Of a stretch of DNA of 64,000 bases, positions 24,653-35,663 are shown piece after piece. How positions within the stretch are numbered: position 1 is the stretch's first letter; each line of letters starts with the position of its first letter. Location: NCBI GenBank assembly GCA_024220505.1, contig JAKZZE010000030.1:529501-593500 (forward strand), written 5' to 3'. The translations under genes and the position numbers were made by a program. The notes beneath the pieces are model-generated. The model was not told the origin of the DNA and made no database searches. It was given only the letters and a program-made list of their open reading frames with translations. Origin of the DNA: Rhizopus arrhizus (lineage: Eukaryota > Mucoromycota > Mucoromycetes > Mucorales > Rhizopodaceae).

Positions 24653-26314
24653 CAGTGGGTGGAAAAATGGTTCCAATGTTTTCGTCTCGCAACTTCAACG
24701 CTTTATAACTTTTGAACTACAAATGGTAACGACTCACAAAAACATGTATTTTTTAGCGCTTTTGCAGCTTATATTAGTGAAAAAAATTTTGTTTGAACTG
24801 TTACACAATCGGGAATAAACTAACATTAAGTACAAAAACCAACATTGGAACCATTTTTCCACTACATGCTTTATTTTATTAATATCTTGTATGACCGCCC
24901 TTCGCATCAATTACAGCTCTACAACGATCAGGCATACTATCTATGTATCTCCTGAAGTCGTCTGCTGTAAAAGTAGACCATTCGTTTTCAACACGATCCC
25001 ATAATTCATGCGCACCTTTCGCCCTAGTATCATATGCACTTAACTTGAGCTTAAGGTGGTGCCAGATGTGCTCTATTGGGTTTAGATCTGGACTTTGTGA
25101 TGGCCAGTTGAAGGTATGATCACACTTGAAGTTGTTGTCCTTGAACCATTGCCTAGCTAGCTTTGATGTGTGTTTAGGATCGTTATCCTGTTGAAAATAG
25201 ATGTCCTGAGGATTGTAACCATAGTAATCAAGGCTATCCATGAGAGTTGTACTAAGAATTCCGACATAATCAGAAGCTTTCATTGTGCCTTCACTAACCC
25301 AACATGCATAACCAGGCCCGTCATAGGTAATACAACCCCATACCATAATGCTACCGCCCCCTCCTTTAACTGTCAAGTCGAGATGATGGGGTTGAAGTTT
25401 ATCATCTGGTCGACTCCAAAAGTATTTGCAACCATCTGAACCATAAACGTTGACTTTTGTTTCGTCACTGAATACCATACGTCTCCAGTCATCGCTTGTC
25501 CAGTTTTTATGCTCTTCCGCCCATGCTAATCGTCTTGCTTTCTGAATCTTAGTCAATAAAGGCTTTTTTACCTTTATCTTAGCATGAAAGTTCATGCTTT
25601 TCATAACCTTAATGGTACCTGAGTAGCTAATATTATGGCCAGTGCATACTAGATACTTATGGACAGCCTTCGCAGTCTTGAGTGTACCATTGACAATCTG
25701 CTTACGTATATAAGACTTGGTGGTAACGCTTAGAGCAGCCTTTCTACCAGGGTTTGCTGTTACTCTACCAGGAGAAAACCTGTTGGCATATCTACTTAAA
25801 GTAGATTTTTTTAAATTAGGGATACGTTCCATTATCACTGAGTATGGCTTGTTTTGTAAAACCAATGATTTGATGCTTTCTTGCTTGTTTTTAGAGAGAG
25901 CGCGAACCATATGTGTAGTGATACCCCAAATCTTTGATATGTGGAGAAAGAAAAGGAAAAAAAAAAGCTTTGACCGGGGATAAATTAATTTTATAAGTCA
26001 CGTAGACTTTTTCGGCGATAGCCGGAATGGTATGACTCATAATCAGCTGAAACGCTCCAGTGAAAATTCCATTAACTAACAAATAAACTTATCTAGAGCT
26101 GTAGTGGAAAAATGGTTCCAATGCTGGCTTTTGTGCTTAATGTTAGTTTATTCCCGATTGTGTAACAGTTCAAACAAAATTTTTTTTCACTAATATAAGC
26201 TGCAAAAGCGCTAAAAAATACATGTTTTTGTGAGTCGTTACCATTTGTAGTTCAAAAGTTATAAAGCGTTGAAGTTGCGAGACGAAAACATTGGAACCAT
26301 TTTTCCACCCACTG
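24653..26314 (-). mobile_element. T2: intact Tc1-like transposon (DD37E)
   Basis: 1662 bp with TA at both sides (24651-24652, 26315-26316). Ends begin CAGTGGGTGGAAAAATGGTT. Each end is about 213 bp, closed on the inner side by the inverted motif (AACATTGGAACCATTTTTCC near 24841-24862, mirrored near 26106-26127). The two ends are almost perfect inverted copies. With an unbroken transposase, this may be active. Confidence 0.94.
24879..25910 (-). CDS. T2 transposase, intact (343 aa)
   Basis: Tc1-family DDE transposase that would cut and paste T2 at TA sites. Start MVRALSKNKQESIKSLV opens the first helix-turn-helix (residues about 1-50); a second DNA-binding part and GRKAALSVTTKSYIRKQ follow. 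Catalytic residues: D in FSDETKVNV (about residue 152), D in FQQDNDPKH (about 243), E in SPDLNPIE, with 37 residues between the last two. It ends IDAKGGHTRY. The length is normal for the family and there are no breaks. It is closely related to T1 and T5. Confidence 0.93.
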   Translation of the reverse strand: MVRALSKNKQESIKSLVLQNKPYSVIMERIPNLKKSTLSRYANRFSPGRVTANPGRKAALSVTTKSYIRKQIVNGTLKTAKAVHKYLVCTGHNISYSGTIKVMKSMNFHAKIKVKKPLLTKIQKARRLAWAEEHKNWTSDDWRRMVFSDETKVNVYGSDGCKYFWSRPDDKLQPHHLDLTVKGGGGSIMVWGCITYDGPGYACWVSEGTMKASDYVGILSTTLMDSLDYYGYNPQDIYFQQDNDPKHTSKLARQWFKDNNFKCDHTFNWPSQSPDLNPIEHIWHHLKLKLSAYDTRAKGAHELWDRVENEWSTFTADDFRRYIDSMPDRCRAVIDAKGGHTRY

Positions 26315-26889
26315 TAACTATTATATGATCAAAATAAATTCTACATGTAAAAAGTGAGAGTATTTATAGACATGATACGGATAAAGAATTAGGACAGATT
26401 TATAATCAACTTGACAGAATAGATGATTACGATTTCTAATTATTAGTTTAGCCTGTTCCTAGCTTGTATTGTCAATTATGCTATTGGGATGGTTTCAGAT
26501 AACTCTGGATAAAGACTATTTAAGGAGACGGTACGGATGAATATAATGGCCTTTAGTTCCGTGATTGGATATCATTGTTAACGATAATATCTCAGTCAGG
26601 ATAGATGTTTTCATGACTAATGATGATCTGGTAAGTAATTGTCATTCCTTATTCAACATGCTCATACTATCACTAAACTATATTACAACCATGTCATCTT
26701 ATTTGACTATGTGAAGTAAATATGAATAAAGCTTAATATAAAAATCTAATCAAAGTATTTTATTGATCTGTGTTGGGAATAATGTTATAAATGATTCCAA
26801 GTTATGTCAACATATTATTCAGGATCATATCTGATTCCTTTTACTAAAATAAAGTGACTATAATCTTATGTATCCTTAACACAGGTGTA

Positions 26890-27041
26890 ACATGTATATC
26901 GGCGTTTAAACATTATGCAAGTACTCTGTCACCGTAGCTTTCAAATGAGGTATAGCATGCTACCAATTGTAGTACTCAATACTTAGTCACAAGCAAAAAA
27001 CGAAAAAAAACAAAACACTTGAAGGGTTTTGTGGGACACTG
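26890..27041 (-). mobile_element. Outer end of a second Z copy
   Basis: It matches 429-544 plus 6404-6443 reversed, and shows the site empty of gypsy-1. It ends CACTTGAAGGGTTTTGTGGG-ACACTG at TA (27042-27043), where element T3 inserted. Confidence 0.8.
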
Positions 27042-27043
27042 TA

Positions 27044-28638
27044 CAGTCCTACTGTCAACTGCCTAACAAAACCATAAAATGGCCTGCACAGTGCTATAAT
27101 TACGTCAGAACTACGAAATGAAAACCATTAGATAGCCCATACGTCATAGTATAAGAAGAAAAGAATGATGTAATTCTAGCTTGTTACACAAAGATCTAAA
27201 TCAAGAAAAGTTGATTTTGGGTTAAATGGAAAATGATGTAAGTATGATTAAATGTACTTTAAACCCTATTTTGGCGTACATGATGCAATGATAACGTACA
27301 TAACGTATCATCATGACGTAGAGAAGCTGAAGATGTATAAAAAAGCGACACGTTTCTCTTCATTTCCCCCATCACATCTCTACTTCTACACTTGATAACT
27401 ACTTCTTTGTAATGCCTTATAAATTCAGCAACGACACATACGCAATAACGTCATTTCATTAATTAAGGCCGGAAAGGGTACTAAAAATATTGTACAAGCC
27501 ACTGGAGTGTCTAGAGCCCTAGTTATTCTCATGAAAAAGCAAGTTGATCCTGATCGCCTCAAACCTCGTGGTGGTAGAGTCAGCACCGTTCCCGATTTTA
27601 CAAAGCAAGTCATAGCTTTTAAAGTCCGAAAAGGCTTCTTATTATCAGCAAAGGATGTTCAAAGATATCTGTGGTCTCTTGGTTACAAATTGCAGTACTC
27701 ATCTACGACACAACTAATGAGATCCCTCGGCCTTAAAACTCTGTATAAGAAAAAGAAGCCTTCAATCAAGAGAACTAACCAGAAAAAGCGATTGGAATGG
27801 GCCAAAAAACACCGTGACTGGACTGTAGAGGACTGGAACAAGGTCATATTCTCCGACGAAACCAAAATCAACAGATGGGGATCAGATGGAGCTCAAATTA
27901 CATGGAAACATAAGGATGACCCACTTCGACCACATAATTATCAGACTCAATTAAAAGGTGGCGGAGGCTCAATGATGGTTTGGGGATGCATGACATCATC
28001 AGGAGTAGGTTACGCATGCCGTATTATTGAGTATCCTATGAAATCAGAGCTGTACACCCATATCTTGGATACTTCCTATAAGGATACACTCGAGCACTTC
28101 AGTCTCAGCAATGAGGAAGTCATCTTTCAACAGGACGGAGATACAAAACACACATCGAAACTCACTAAAAAATGGCTTGCAGATAACGGAATTAACTATA
28201 TTCAAGACTGGCCAGCAAATAGTCCCGACCTAAACCCAATTGAACACCTCTGGCATCATGTTAAGTTGAAATTAGATGCATATGACACCAAGCCCAAAAA
28301 TATGGATGAATTGTGGGATAGATTTGATGCAGAGTGGAACAAATTCACTAAAGAGGACATGAAGAAGTATTACGAGAGTATGCCAAAAAGAATTGAAGAG
28401 GTTATCAAGGCTAAAGGTGGATATACAAAGTGTTAAAGATTTGCTGTCAGATTGGTTTTATAGTCATTTTTCATTTTTTCAAATTCCGCCATATTTTACT
28501 AATTAGTGTGCTATAAAAATTTGTTCAATAAAAATATGTTGTTTTAGCACTGTTCCATTAAAATTTAAAAAGTTTAGCTATATTTTTGCGGGAATCATCT
28601 TAAATTTTATTTTTGTTAGGCAGTTAACAGCAGGACTG
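27044..28638 (+). mobile_element. T3: Tc1-like transposon (DD35E)
   Basis: 1595 bp, TA on both sides (27042-27043, 28639-28640). Ends read CAGTCCTACTGTCAACTGCC and its mirror with small differences. It lies in inverted orientation to the near-identical T3' at 31384-32978. The paired inverted end motif found in other families is absent. Confidence 0.94.
27426..28436 (+). CDS. T3 transposase (DD35E), N-terminal start unclear
   Basis: Tc1-like transposase. The open frame runs from 27426, after a stop; its first residues IQQRHIRNNVISLIKAGKGTKNIVQATGVSRAL are a helix-turn-helix, but no ATG precedes them in frame. An ATG at 27414 is in another frame, so a 1-nt loss or an unusual start is likely. 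Catalytic: FSDETKINR, FQQDGDTKH, SPDLNPIE, with 35 residues between the last two. It ends KAKGGYTKC. It differs from T3' by one residue (Pro/Thr near EY-MKSE). Confidence 0.85.
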   Translation, partial: QQRHIRNNVISLIKAGKGTKNIVQATGVSRALVILMKKQVDPDRLKPRGGRVSTVPDFTKQVIAFKVRKGFLLSAKDVQRYLWSLGYKLQYSSTTQLMRSLGLKTLYKKKKPSIKRTNQKKRLEWAKKHRDWTVEDWNKVIFSDETKINRWGSDGAQITWKHKDDPLRPHNYQTQLKGGGGSMMVWGCMTSSGVGYACRIIEYPMKSELYTHILDTSYKDTLEHFSLSNEEVIFQQDGDTKHTSKLTKKWLADNGINYIQDWPANSPDLNPIEHLWHHVKLKLDAYDTKPKNMDELWDRFDAEWNKFTKEDMKKYYESMPKRIEEVIKAKGGYTKC

Positions 28639-30483
28639 TATCTACTTCATCAACAACGTATAACCATCTATCACACTGATAGATCACCGGAACCATTTCG
28701 ATACCTAGGGTTTCATATAATGTATACAACAAGTCAGAGACGTTTTTTACAGGACAAGTTAATCGCGACAGTCAAAAATCAAGTGCAAGTGTATTCACAA
28801 AGACAACTTTCACTTAGAGGACGCGCTACAATTATGAACACACTGATATTGACCAAGGTATTGTACTGCCTCCGATTGTTACAACCAACCCAGAGCTTTT
28901 TCAATGAGTTAAGGAAAATTATATACGCTTTTGTCTGGCAAAGTAAACGACCTCTAGTTTCCTTTGAACAGCTATGTATGCTAATTGCACAAGGGGGTTT
29001 AGGTGTCTTGAAGCCTCAGGTACAACATATGATCTTACAAATTCGACATTTACGTCACATTTTCAACTCGTCAACTGCTCCTTCTTTGGTTCAGTCTGTT
29101 ATCCACCATCATCTAACCTTGGTTGCTGGCAATGCCAACTTTCCCCTTATATCACTTTTTGTACCGACACTCCGAAAACATAACCTCCATCAGCCAGTGT
29201 CCATATTTCATGCTATTTACCGAGCTTATGATCGTTTCTGTTTGAAACTGGATTTCTCAGTATTGTCCATTCCAAACTTACTACATTTGCCTCTTGGGAC
29301 TATGTTCATCTCTGTGCCAGACTCTCATTGGCTCCATCGACATCCACAAATGTTGGCGTCCAGCTTCTTCATTTATGATGCAGAAGTACGTCGTCTGCGA
29401 CTACGAGTACGAGGAGAATATCCATTCAAACCTGGATTGTGCCATCACTTATACAAAGGTGTATTGATACACAGAACAATACGGCTGCAACCCTATTTAT
29501 GGCCATATATACTGACAAATGTGTTATGTTCTGGTAAAGTAATTAAGGTAGCGATAAAAACCAAAGAATACTTTTTGAGACTGAACTTTATTTAAGGCAA
29601 TCTTAATTGTTAAAAAGAAATCATTACAAAGTCTACTATTTATATTCTTCTATCAGTTGGCGGGTAAATGAATAGTTATGAGCGTAGATCCAATAATTGA
29701 CATGTTTGATTGAAGAATGATCACTGAATCGATTATGAAAATTTTTAATTCGTTGTTTTTATAGATCTTATTGTTCTTTAACTGATCTGGGAGAATTGTC
29801 CCGTCTTCATTGAGAGGAAAGATATATTTATATGAAATGCCTCCAGTCAGATCAAAGTTGACTAGGTACCTGATCCATTATTATCCATTTACAGAAATGA
29901 TGAACAGTAAAGGTCATGACTTATTTATTGTTCATGTTTACTTTATAGAATGAATCTAATTGTGATAGTTTTATATAAAAAGAAGAAGAATATATTTTAT
30001 TTGATAAAGATTTAAATTATTATCTTTTATCAATTTTAATATACTTCTTTTAGTTGTGATTATTCAATGTCCGTTATGATCAGACGCTGTTCTACAACAA
30101 AATGTGCCGATAATTGTCGATGATAGTACGGCCGAAGCGCTCTCTCAAAAATTTGAAATTCATTGCTGTGGAACAAATTCTCTTCTGCAAAATATCGACA
30201 ACTAAAGGATTCATCTGATTACCAAACCAGGATCAATATTCCTAAGTTTCGCCTTCATTTGTTTTGGAATGCGAATATGCTTCTCCAAGCACGGACAGTT
30301 TGGTATAGAAAACTTAATCTCAGGTTGCCCACTATGAAATCTCTTTGCAACCTCCAACTAGCTGACAGTGCTCAATGTCGACTATGTCGACTTTGTGAAG
30401 ACTCAATTGAACATTTTCTGGTATTTTGCCCTTCAAGCTTACCATATGGAATTCTATCCTTAGGACATGGTCTCCTGAGTTAA
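28639..30483 (+). pseudogene. LINE-2 ORF2 C-terminal half
   Basis: The region after the polymerase core of an L1-like reverse transcriptase: LSLRGRATIMNTLILTKVLYCLRLL, then GGLGVLKPQVQ, up to 29521. After the solo LTR the frame continues at 30100, is disturbed near 30180, and shows a zinc-binding tail WYRKLNLRLPTMKSLCNLQLADSAQCRLCRLCEDSIEHFLVFCPS (CCHC). It ends near 30483; about 240 nt further (to 30716) a second frame is open and may be the true C-terminus after another frameshift. Confidence 0.82.
29522..30099 (-). repeat. Solo LTR, family E (578 bp), in LINE-2
   Basis: Mirror copy of the LTR at 756-1334, TG...CA, flanked by AAATG on both sides (29517-29521, 30100-30104). Confidence 0.94.
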
Positions 30484-31009
30484 ACTTACCATCAGAAGCC
30501 CTATGTAAATTCCTCCTCTCACTTGTACCTCCACATACTCTTCCTCCTGCTCAATTGCAACGTTTTCTTACAGTGGTCTCCACCTCCTTATGGTATATCT
30601 GGTATTTCTATTGGCAATTCGTCCTTCAAGGAGTCCCTTTTCATGCGAACACAATCATTTCAAAGATTTCATCTCAAGTTTCAGTGCTAACAAATCAACA
30701 TCCATTACTTGAATAATCACCTTGTTTACTCTGTCATCCTCTGCACTATGCTTCTATATTCCCTTATTCCCTGAAAATATATTTTAAATAATCTAGCCAC
30801 ACCACTCCGCGATGTGTGATTCAAAGCTTAATAAATAACTTAATTTACAAAAAAAAATTTATTTATTTAATAAAGTTTGCCCTAAAAAATAGGTTTAACT
30901 GTATTACTCAGCTTTCAAGACCGCTATTCTTCAGGCTTTATAAATCACTTAAAAGCATAGATTTTGTACTGAAAATAAAGCATAAGCATCATAACTATAT
31001 ATTTAACTG

Positions 31010-31348
31010 TGTCATGTTTTGACATGTCAAGAAGATACAGTCTTATCATTCTGGACTAAATCTTTACAAATGAGTTTGAATAAGAATAGAACCTGATAAT
31101 TATCACTGCCCTAAACAGCCAAGTTTCACTTTCATCTCAATAGTTAATTATTAACATCAGTTTATAGTTTTTCTTATACATGTCAAATCATATCGGTCGT
31201 AACTATTTTTGTCATCTAATCTCAGGTCTTGCTCAACTAATATAAATAGCCTTGAAATCTTTCTTTAATAAAAGTATTCGACTTTAGAACTATTGTTCGG
31301 TCTCGTTAATTCTTCTTTATCTTATTTTTGAATACTTAAAACACTTCA
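31010..31348 (+). repeat. Solo LTR, family H (339 bp)
   Basis: TGTCATGTTTTGACATG ... ACACTTCA, flanked by AACTG (31005-31009, 31349-31353). ATATAAATAGCC near 31240 and AATAAAAGTATTCG near 31267 look like TATA and poly(A) signals. Its first 16 bases contain a small palindrome. Confidence 0.85.
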
Positions 31349-31383
31349 AACTGGTTTATAGCTTTAAAAAAAGCTATTATATA

Positions 31384-32978
31384 CAGTCCTGCTGTTAACT
31401 GCCTAACAAAAATAAAATTTAAGATGATTCCCGCAAAAATATAGCTAAACTTTTTAAATTTTAATGGAACAGTGCTAAAACAACATATTTTTATTGAACA
31501 AATTTTTATAGCACACTAATTAGTAAAATATGGCGGAATTTGAAAAAATGAAAAATGACTATAAAACCAATCTGACAGCAAATCTTTAACACTTTGTATA
31601 TCCACCTTTAGCCTTGATAACCTCTTCAATTCTTTTTGGCATACTCTCGTAATACTTCTTCATGTCCTCTTTAGTGAATTTGTTCCACTCTGCATCAAAT
31701 CTATCCCACAATTCATCCATATTTTTGGGCTTGGTGTCATATGCATCTAATTTCAACTTAACATGATGCCAGAGGTGTTCAATTGGGTTTAGGTCGGGAC
31801 TATTTGCTGGCCAGTCTTGAATATAGTTAATTCCGTTATCTGCAAGCCATTTTTTAGTGAGTTTCGATGTGTGTTTTGTATCTCCGTCCTGTTGAAAGAT
31901 GACTTCCTCATTGCTGAGACTGAAGTGCTCGAGTGTATCCTTATAGGAAGTATCCAAGATATGGGTGTACAGCTCTGATTTCATAGTATACTCAATAATA
32001 CGGCATGCGTAACCTACTCCTGATGATGTCATGCATCCCCAAACCATCATTGAGCCTCCGCCACCTTTTAATTGAGTCTGATAATTATGTGGTCGAAGTG
32101 GGTCATCCTTATGTTTCCATGTAATTTGAGCTCCATCTGATCCCCATCTGTTGATTTTGGTTTCGTCGGAGAATATGACCTTGTTCCAGTCCTCTACAGT
32201 CCAGTCACGGTGTTTTTTGGCCCATTCCAATCGCTTTTTCTGGTTAGTTCTCTTGATTGAAGGCTTCTTTTTCTTATACAGAGTTTTAAGGCCGAGGGAT
32301 CTCATTAGTTGTGTCGTAGATGAGTACTGCAATTTGTAACCAAGAGACCACAGATATCTTTGAACATCCTTTGCTGATAATAAGAAGCCTTTTCGGACTT
32401 TAAAAGCTATGACTTGCTTTGTAAAATCGGGAACGGTGCTGACTCTACCACCACGAGGTTTGAGGCGATCAGGATCAACTTGCTTTTTCATGAGAATAAC
32501 TAGGGCTCTAGACACTCCAGTGGCTTGTACAATATTTTTAGTACCCTTTCCGGCCTTAATTAATGAAATGACGTTATTGCGTATGTGTCGTTGCTGAATT
32601 TATAAGGCATTACAAAGAAGTAGTTATCAAGTGTAGAAGTAGAGATGTGATGGGGGAAATGAAGAGAAACGTGTCGCTTTTTTATACATCTTCAGCTTCT
32701 CTACGTCATGATGATACGTTATGTACGTTATCATTGCATCATGTACGCCAAAATAGGGTTTAAAGTACATTTAATCATACTTACATCATTTTCCATTTAA
32801 CCCAAAATCAACTTTTCTTGATTTAGATCTTTGTGTAACAAGCTAGAATTACATCATTCTTTTCTTCTTATACTATGACGTATGGGCTATCTAATGGTTT
32901 TCATTTCGTAGTTCTGACGTAATTATAGCACTGTGCAGGCCATTTTATGGTTTTGTTAGGCAGTTGACAGTAGGACTG
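31384..32978 (-). mobile_element. T3': second T3 copy, inverted
   Basis: 1595 bp, TA on both sides (31382-31383, 32979-32980), the same length as T3 and nearly identical. It abuts the minus-strand 5' half of LINE-2 at 32979. Confidence 0.94.
31586..32515 (-). CDS. T3' transposase (DD35E)
   Basis: As T3: GGRVSTVPDFTKQ, FSDETKINR, FQQDGDTKH, NPIE, ending KAKGGYTKC. The reading frame extends upstream of 32515 (a GTG codon) into the same helix-turn-helix with no ATG, as in T3. It is otherwise unbroken. One residue differs from T3 (Thr for Pro). Such closeness fits recent duplication or gene conversion. Confidence 0.87.
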   Translation of the reverse strand: MSRALVILMKKQVDPDRLKPRGGRVSTVPDFTKQVIAFKVRKGFLLSAKDVQRYLWSLGYKLQYSSTTQLMRSLGLKTLYKKKKPSIKRTNQKKRLEWAKKHRDWTVEDWNKVIFSDETKINRWGSDGAQITWKHKDDPLRPHNYQTQLKGGGGSMMVWGCMTSSGVGYACRIIEYTMKSELYTHILDTSYKDTLEHFSLSNEEVIFQQDGDTKHTSKLTKKWLADNGINYIQDWPANSPDLNPIEHLWHHVKLKLDAYDTKPKNMDELWDRFDAEWNKFTKEDMKKYYESMPKRIEEVIKAKGGYTKC

Positions 32979-35156
32979 TATTTCCAAGACTCGTTTGGAG
33001 TTCCACTGAGTGAAAATGCTTCTGTCTCGTCTTGGTTAAACTTAGCGTTCGAGACATTGGAATACTGATGCATGTGATATTGAAGTCTGTCATAACCAGA
33101 GTGATTGTTCAGGATGGTACAAATATCATCTGCATACGCTAGTGTTTTGACGTGGTGTGGTATACCTGTGGTGGTAAACCTATAACCAACCATTTGAGCA
33201 TCTTGATTGATCGACAGTAGTAGAGGTTCTAGGGCTAAATTGAAAAGAATAGGTGATAACGGATCATCTTGACGTAACCCTCTATTTTGATTAATGGTGG
33301 GAGAGAAAAAACCATTCACATTCACTTGAACTATATTTCCAAAGAAGAGATGTTGGATGCAACGAATAAACTGTTTTTGAAATCCAAAAGCAGATAGTAC
33401 TCGAATCAAATACTGAGGATTAACTCGATCATATGCCTTCTCTTGATCTAGAAGTAGACCAATCCCGGTGTGTTTGTGAAATCTAGCTTGTTGAACGATG
33501 AGATGTAGTAAAAGTCCATTATCCCCGATGAAACGTCCTTTCATAAAGCCAGTTTGCGATGGCTAAATGATTTTGTTAGCCACAACTGCCAGACGTGAAT
33601 TGATGACTCGAGTAAAAATCTTAGCATCACAGTTGATCAATGATATAGGTCTCCAGTTTTTTAGGTCAGTTAAATCTCCTTTTTTTTGGCAGCAATCGTA
33701 CGCGAATATCCTTCCAGGAGGACGGTGTCGATTCTTTATTCAAAGCGTTGTTGTATACTTCCAAAATTAATTTTTTAAGAATTGGAATGTTGAACAATAT
33801 TTTGAGATATTGATATCCCAATCCATCATTACCTGGACTACTATGTTTAGGACTGCGCTGTACTTGTTGTAACAATTCATCAAAGGTAATAGATGAGACC
33901 AACACATTATTGTCATTCTGAGTAACAGTTCGATTGAAGTTGATTCCACTGAGATAATTATCAATTTCTGTGTCCTCGACATGATCAATTGTATACAATT
34001 GTTGATAGTATTGGCGTACGTTTTCACGCATCGAAGCTGGGTCAGATGTTCTGGTCGCTGGAATTTCGGAGCCGTTATGATCTAGTAGTTGCTGTTGATC
34101 AAAAATCTTAACTGCCATCATTTGCTGTTGTATTGTCCGTCGATGATGCAAACGTTTGAAGAAGCCAGCTGATTTCTCACCTTGTTCTCGCCATTTGACA
34201 CCCGCTTTCAGACTACTGATAACTGCAAATTCTTGTTGTAGTTGGCCTAGTAGTTTGTCAATAGGTTCAATGAGTTGTGCTCTTACTGCTATAGGTGGTT
34301 TGCTTCGCAAAATACGATTCCTTTTCTTCTCTAGATGTCGGATGGTTGATTTCCTCCAATTGACATACGAACACCCATAGTTGTGTATGACCTTTTTGGT
34401 TACGAGCTTAATTCTATCCCATTTTTCCTCTGGTGGTAGCTCTTTGCAGTTTGAAAAACTATGAATTAATCTGGTGACGTTTTCTTTAATTTGTTCTTGT
34501 AGGATTGTGTGAGAGGCGTAGACTGGGTTGGCTCGCCAGATTCCAGGTCCAGTAGGTGAGTGTCCTGCTGTAAAACTGATATGTAATATGGAGTGATCTG
34601 ACCATGTGTGATGAAGACGAGTAATCTGCGTATCTCTAAGGTTATGAAAAATATCAGTACCAGCATAAAGATAGTCTATGACTGAACTGATAAATATGTT
34701 AGCTTGTGAACGTTGGAAGGTTGGTACTCCAGTTAAATCATTTAGTGTCATGCTGTTATGAAGAAACTCATCCAGAAAAGTTCGCCAATTAGAAGAAGTC
34801 GCTGATGATAGTTTGTCTGTTCGAAAGTTAGAATAGTTCAAATCACCACCAATTATCAAACGGTCTAACGGGATCTGGTTATGCATAGCATACAACATTT
34901 TCGTCAGTTGATCGAAGAAGTCGCGTCTTTCCTTATTTGAATGTGATGGGGCATATAAATTCAGAATAAAAAAGGATCGTAGAAATGTTGAGGGTGTTCA
35001 ATTTTGCATAGTTAAAAACGTGGAGAAGTGAATGTATGGGATGTATCGATTAATGAGGTTTGAAAGTTATTTGAAAAGGAAAGTATGTCAACATGTTGTG
35101 TCCAATGGGTCACTTTAGATTGAAAATGTACGTTGAGTGATTGAATTAAATCTGGC
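32979..35156 (-). pseudogene. LINE-2 5' half: endonuclease and reverse transcriptase
   Basis: Minus-strand L1-like ORF2. The endonuclease part begins without its N-terminus at the gypsy-2 LTR (35156) and shows LIIGGDLNYS, VIDYLYAG and HTWSDHSIL. A linker and reverse transcriptase follow: LKNWRPISLINCDAKI, LLLDQEKAYDRVN, NRGLRQDDPLSPILFNLAL, LAYADDICTIL. There is a stop near 35037, a frameshift near 33680 and a TAG near 33562. It stops at TA next to T3' and continues at 28639. Confidence 0.87.
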
Positions 35157-35616
35157 TGTTGTAAACATAGTTATTTTCTATATGATATCAGTTGTATTAA
35201 AATAAATAACGATACACAAAAGATTAAACTATGATTGAACAATTCCACACTTTTCCAAATTTAGAGCAATAAGATCAATATCTGTCATCCTAGAGAGTCT
35301 AATCAATTGTCAACCCCAAAAGTAATTAGATCAAAGTTAATTGACTGGTTATTATTTCTATTGTTCAATTTCAGATGCATATATTAGAACATCGACAAGC
35401 TTTAGCTTAATCATTGCTTCTTCAGCACGACATCGTGACCGAGTCTATATCTTTTATATCTACGCTCACAAAGAATATAAATAGATGCCAACTTTTTATC
35501 CATAAAGCGAGGCCTTTTCGCAATATAAAGAAATCTGCAATAATGAAGGATTTTAATTTTATATTGCTGCTATTGTTTTTTTGTTTAATTTTTTATTTAA
35601 TCTTGCGATTAAAACA
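35157..35616 (+). repeat. gypsy-2 5' LTR
   Basis: TGTTGTAAACATAG ... GCGATTAAAACA, 460 bp. A TATA-like element (GAATATAAATAG) lies near 35473. Confidence 0.93.
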
Positions 35617-35663
35617 TTTTTTAAAATTAATCATCCTTCTGGTTCCTACCCTGGTAAACTGCT

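Larger units (their letters stand above)
24558..26881 (-). repeat. Solo LTR, family G, copy 3, split by Tc1 element T2
   Basis: It starts TGTTTAGGATAGG and ends TATCCTTAACA, flanked by CAGGT (24553-24557, 26882-26886). It inserted in the outer inverted repeat of Plavaka copy B. T2 sits inside it at a TA. Confidence 0.93.
20026..26889 (-). mobile_element. Plavaka-type transposon, copy B (inverted)
   Basis: Inverted repeat of copy A from CACACCCGTCGAG at 20026 to the degraded end near 26889. It carries the same solo LTR at the same site, plus a further solo LTR in its terminal repeat, which in turn holds Tc1 element T2. Flanking sequence shared with copy A extends past both termini: 12 bp of the Z inner end at 19997-20008 on one side, and the whole Z outer end (26890-27041) on the other. 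Confidence 0.78.
28639..30860 (+). mobile_element. LINE-2, 3' half (inverted relative to its 5' half)
   Basis: It begins exactly at the TA after T3 and reads YLLHQQRITIYHTDRSPEPFRYLGFHI, the direct continuation of the minus-strand frame that stops at T3' (32979). It therefore forms one LINE with 32979-35156, broken by T3 insertion and an inversion. A solo LTR (29522-30099) cuts it again. Confidence 0.85.
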
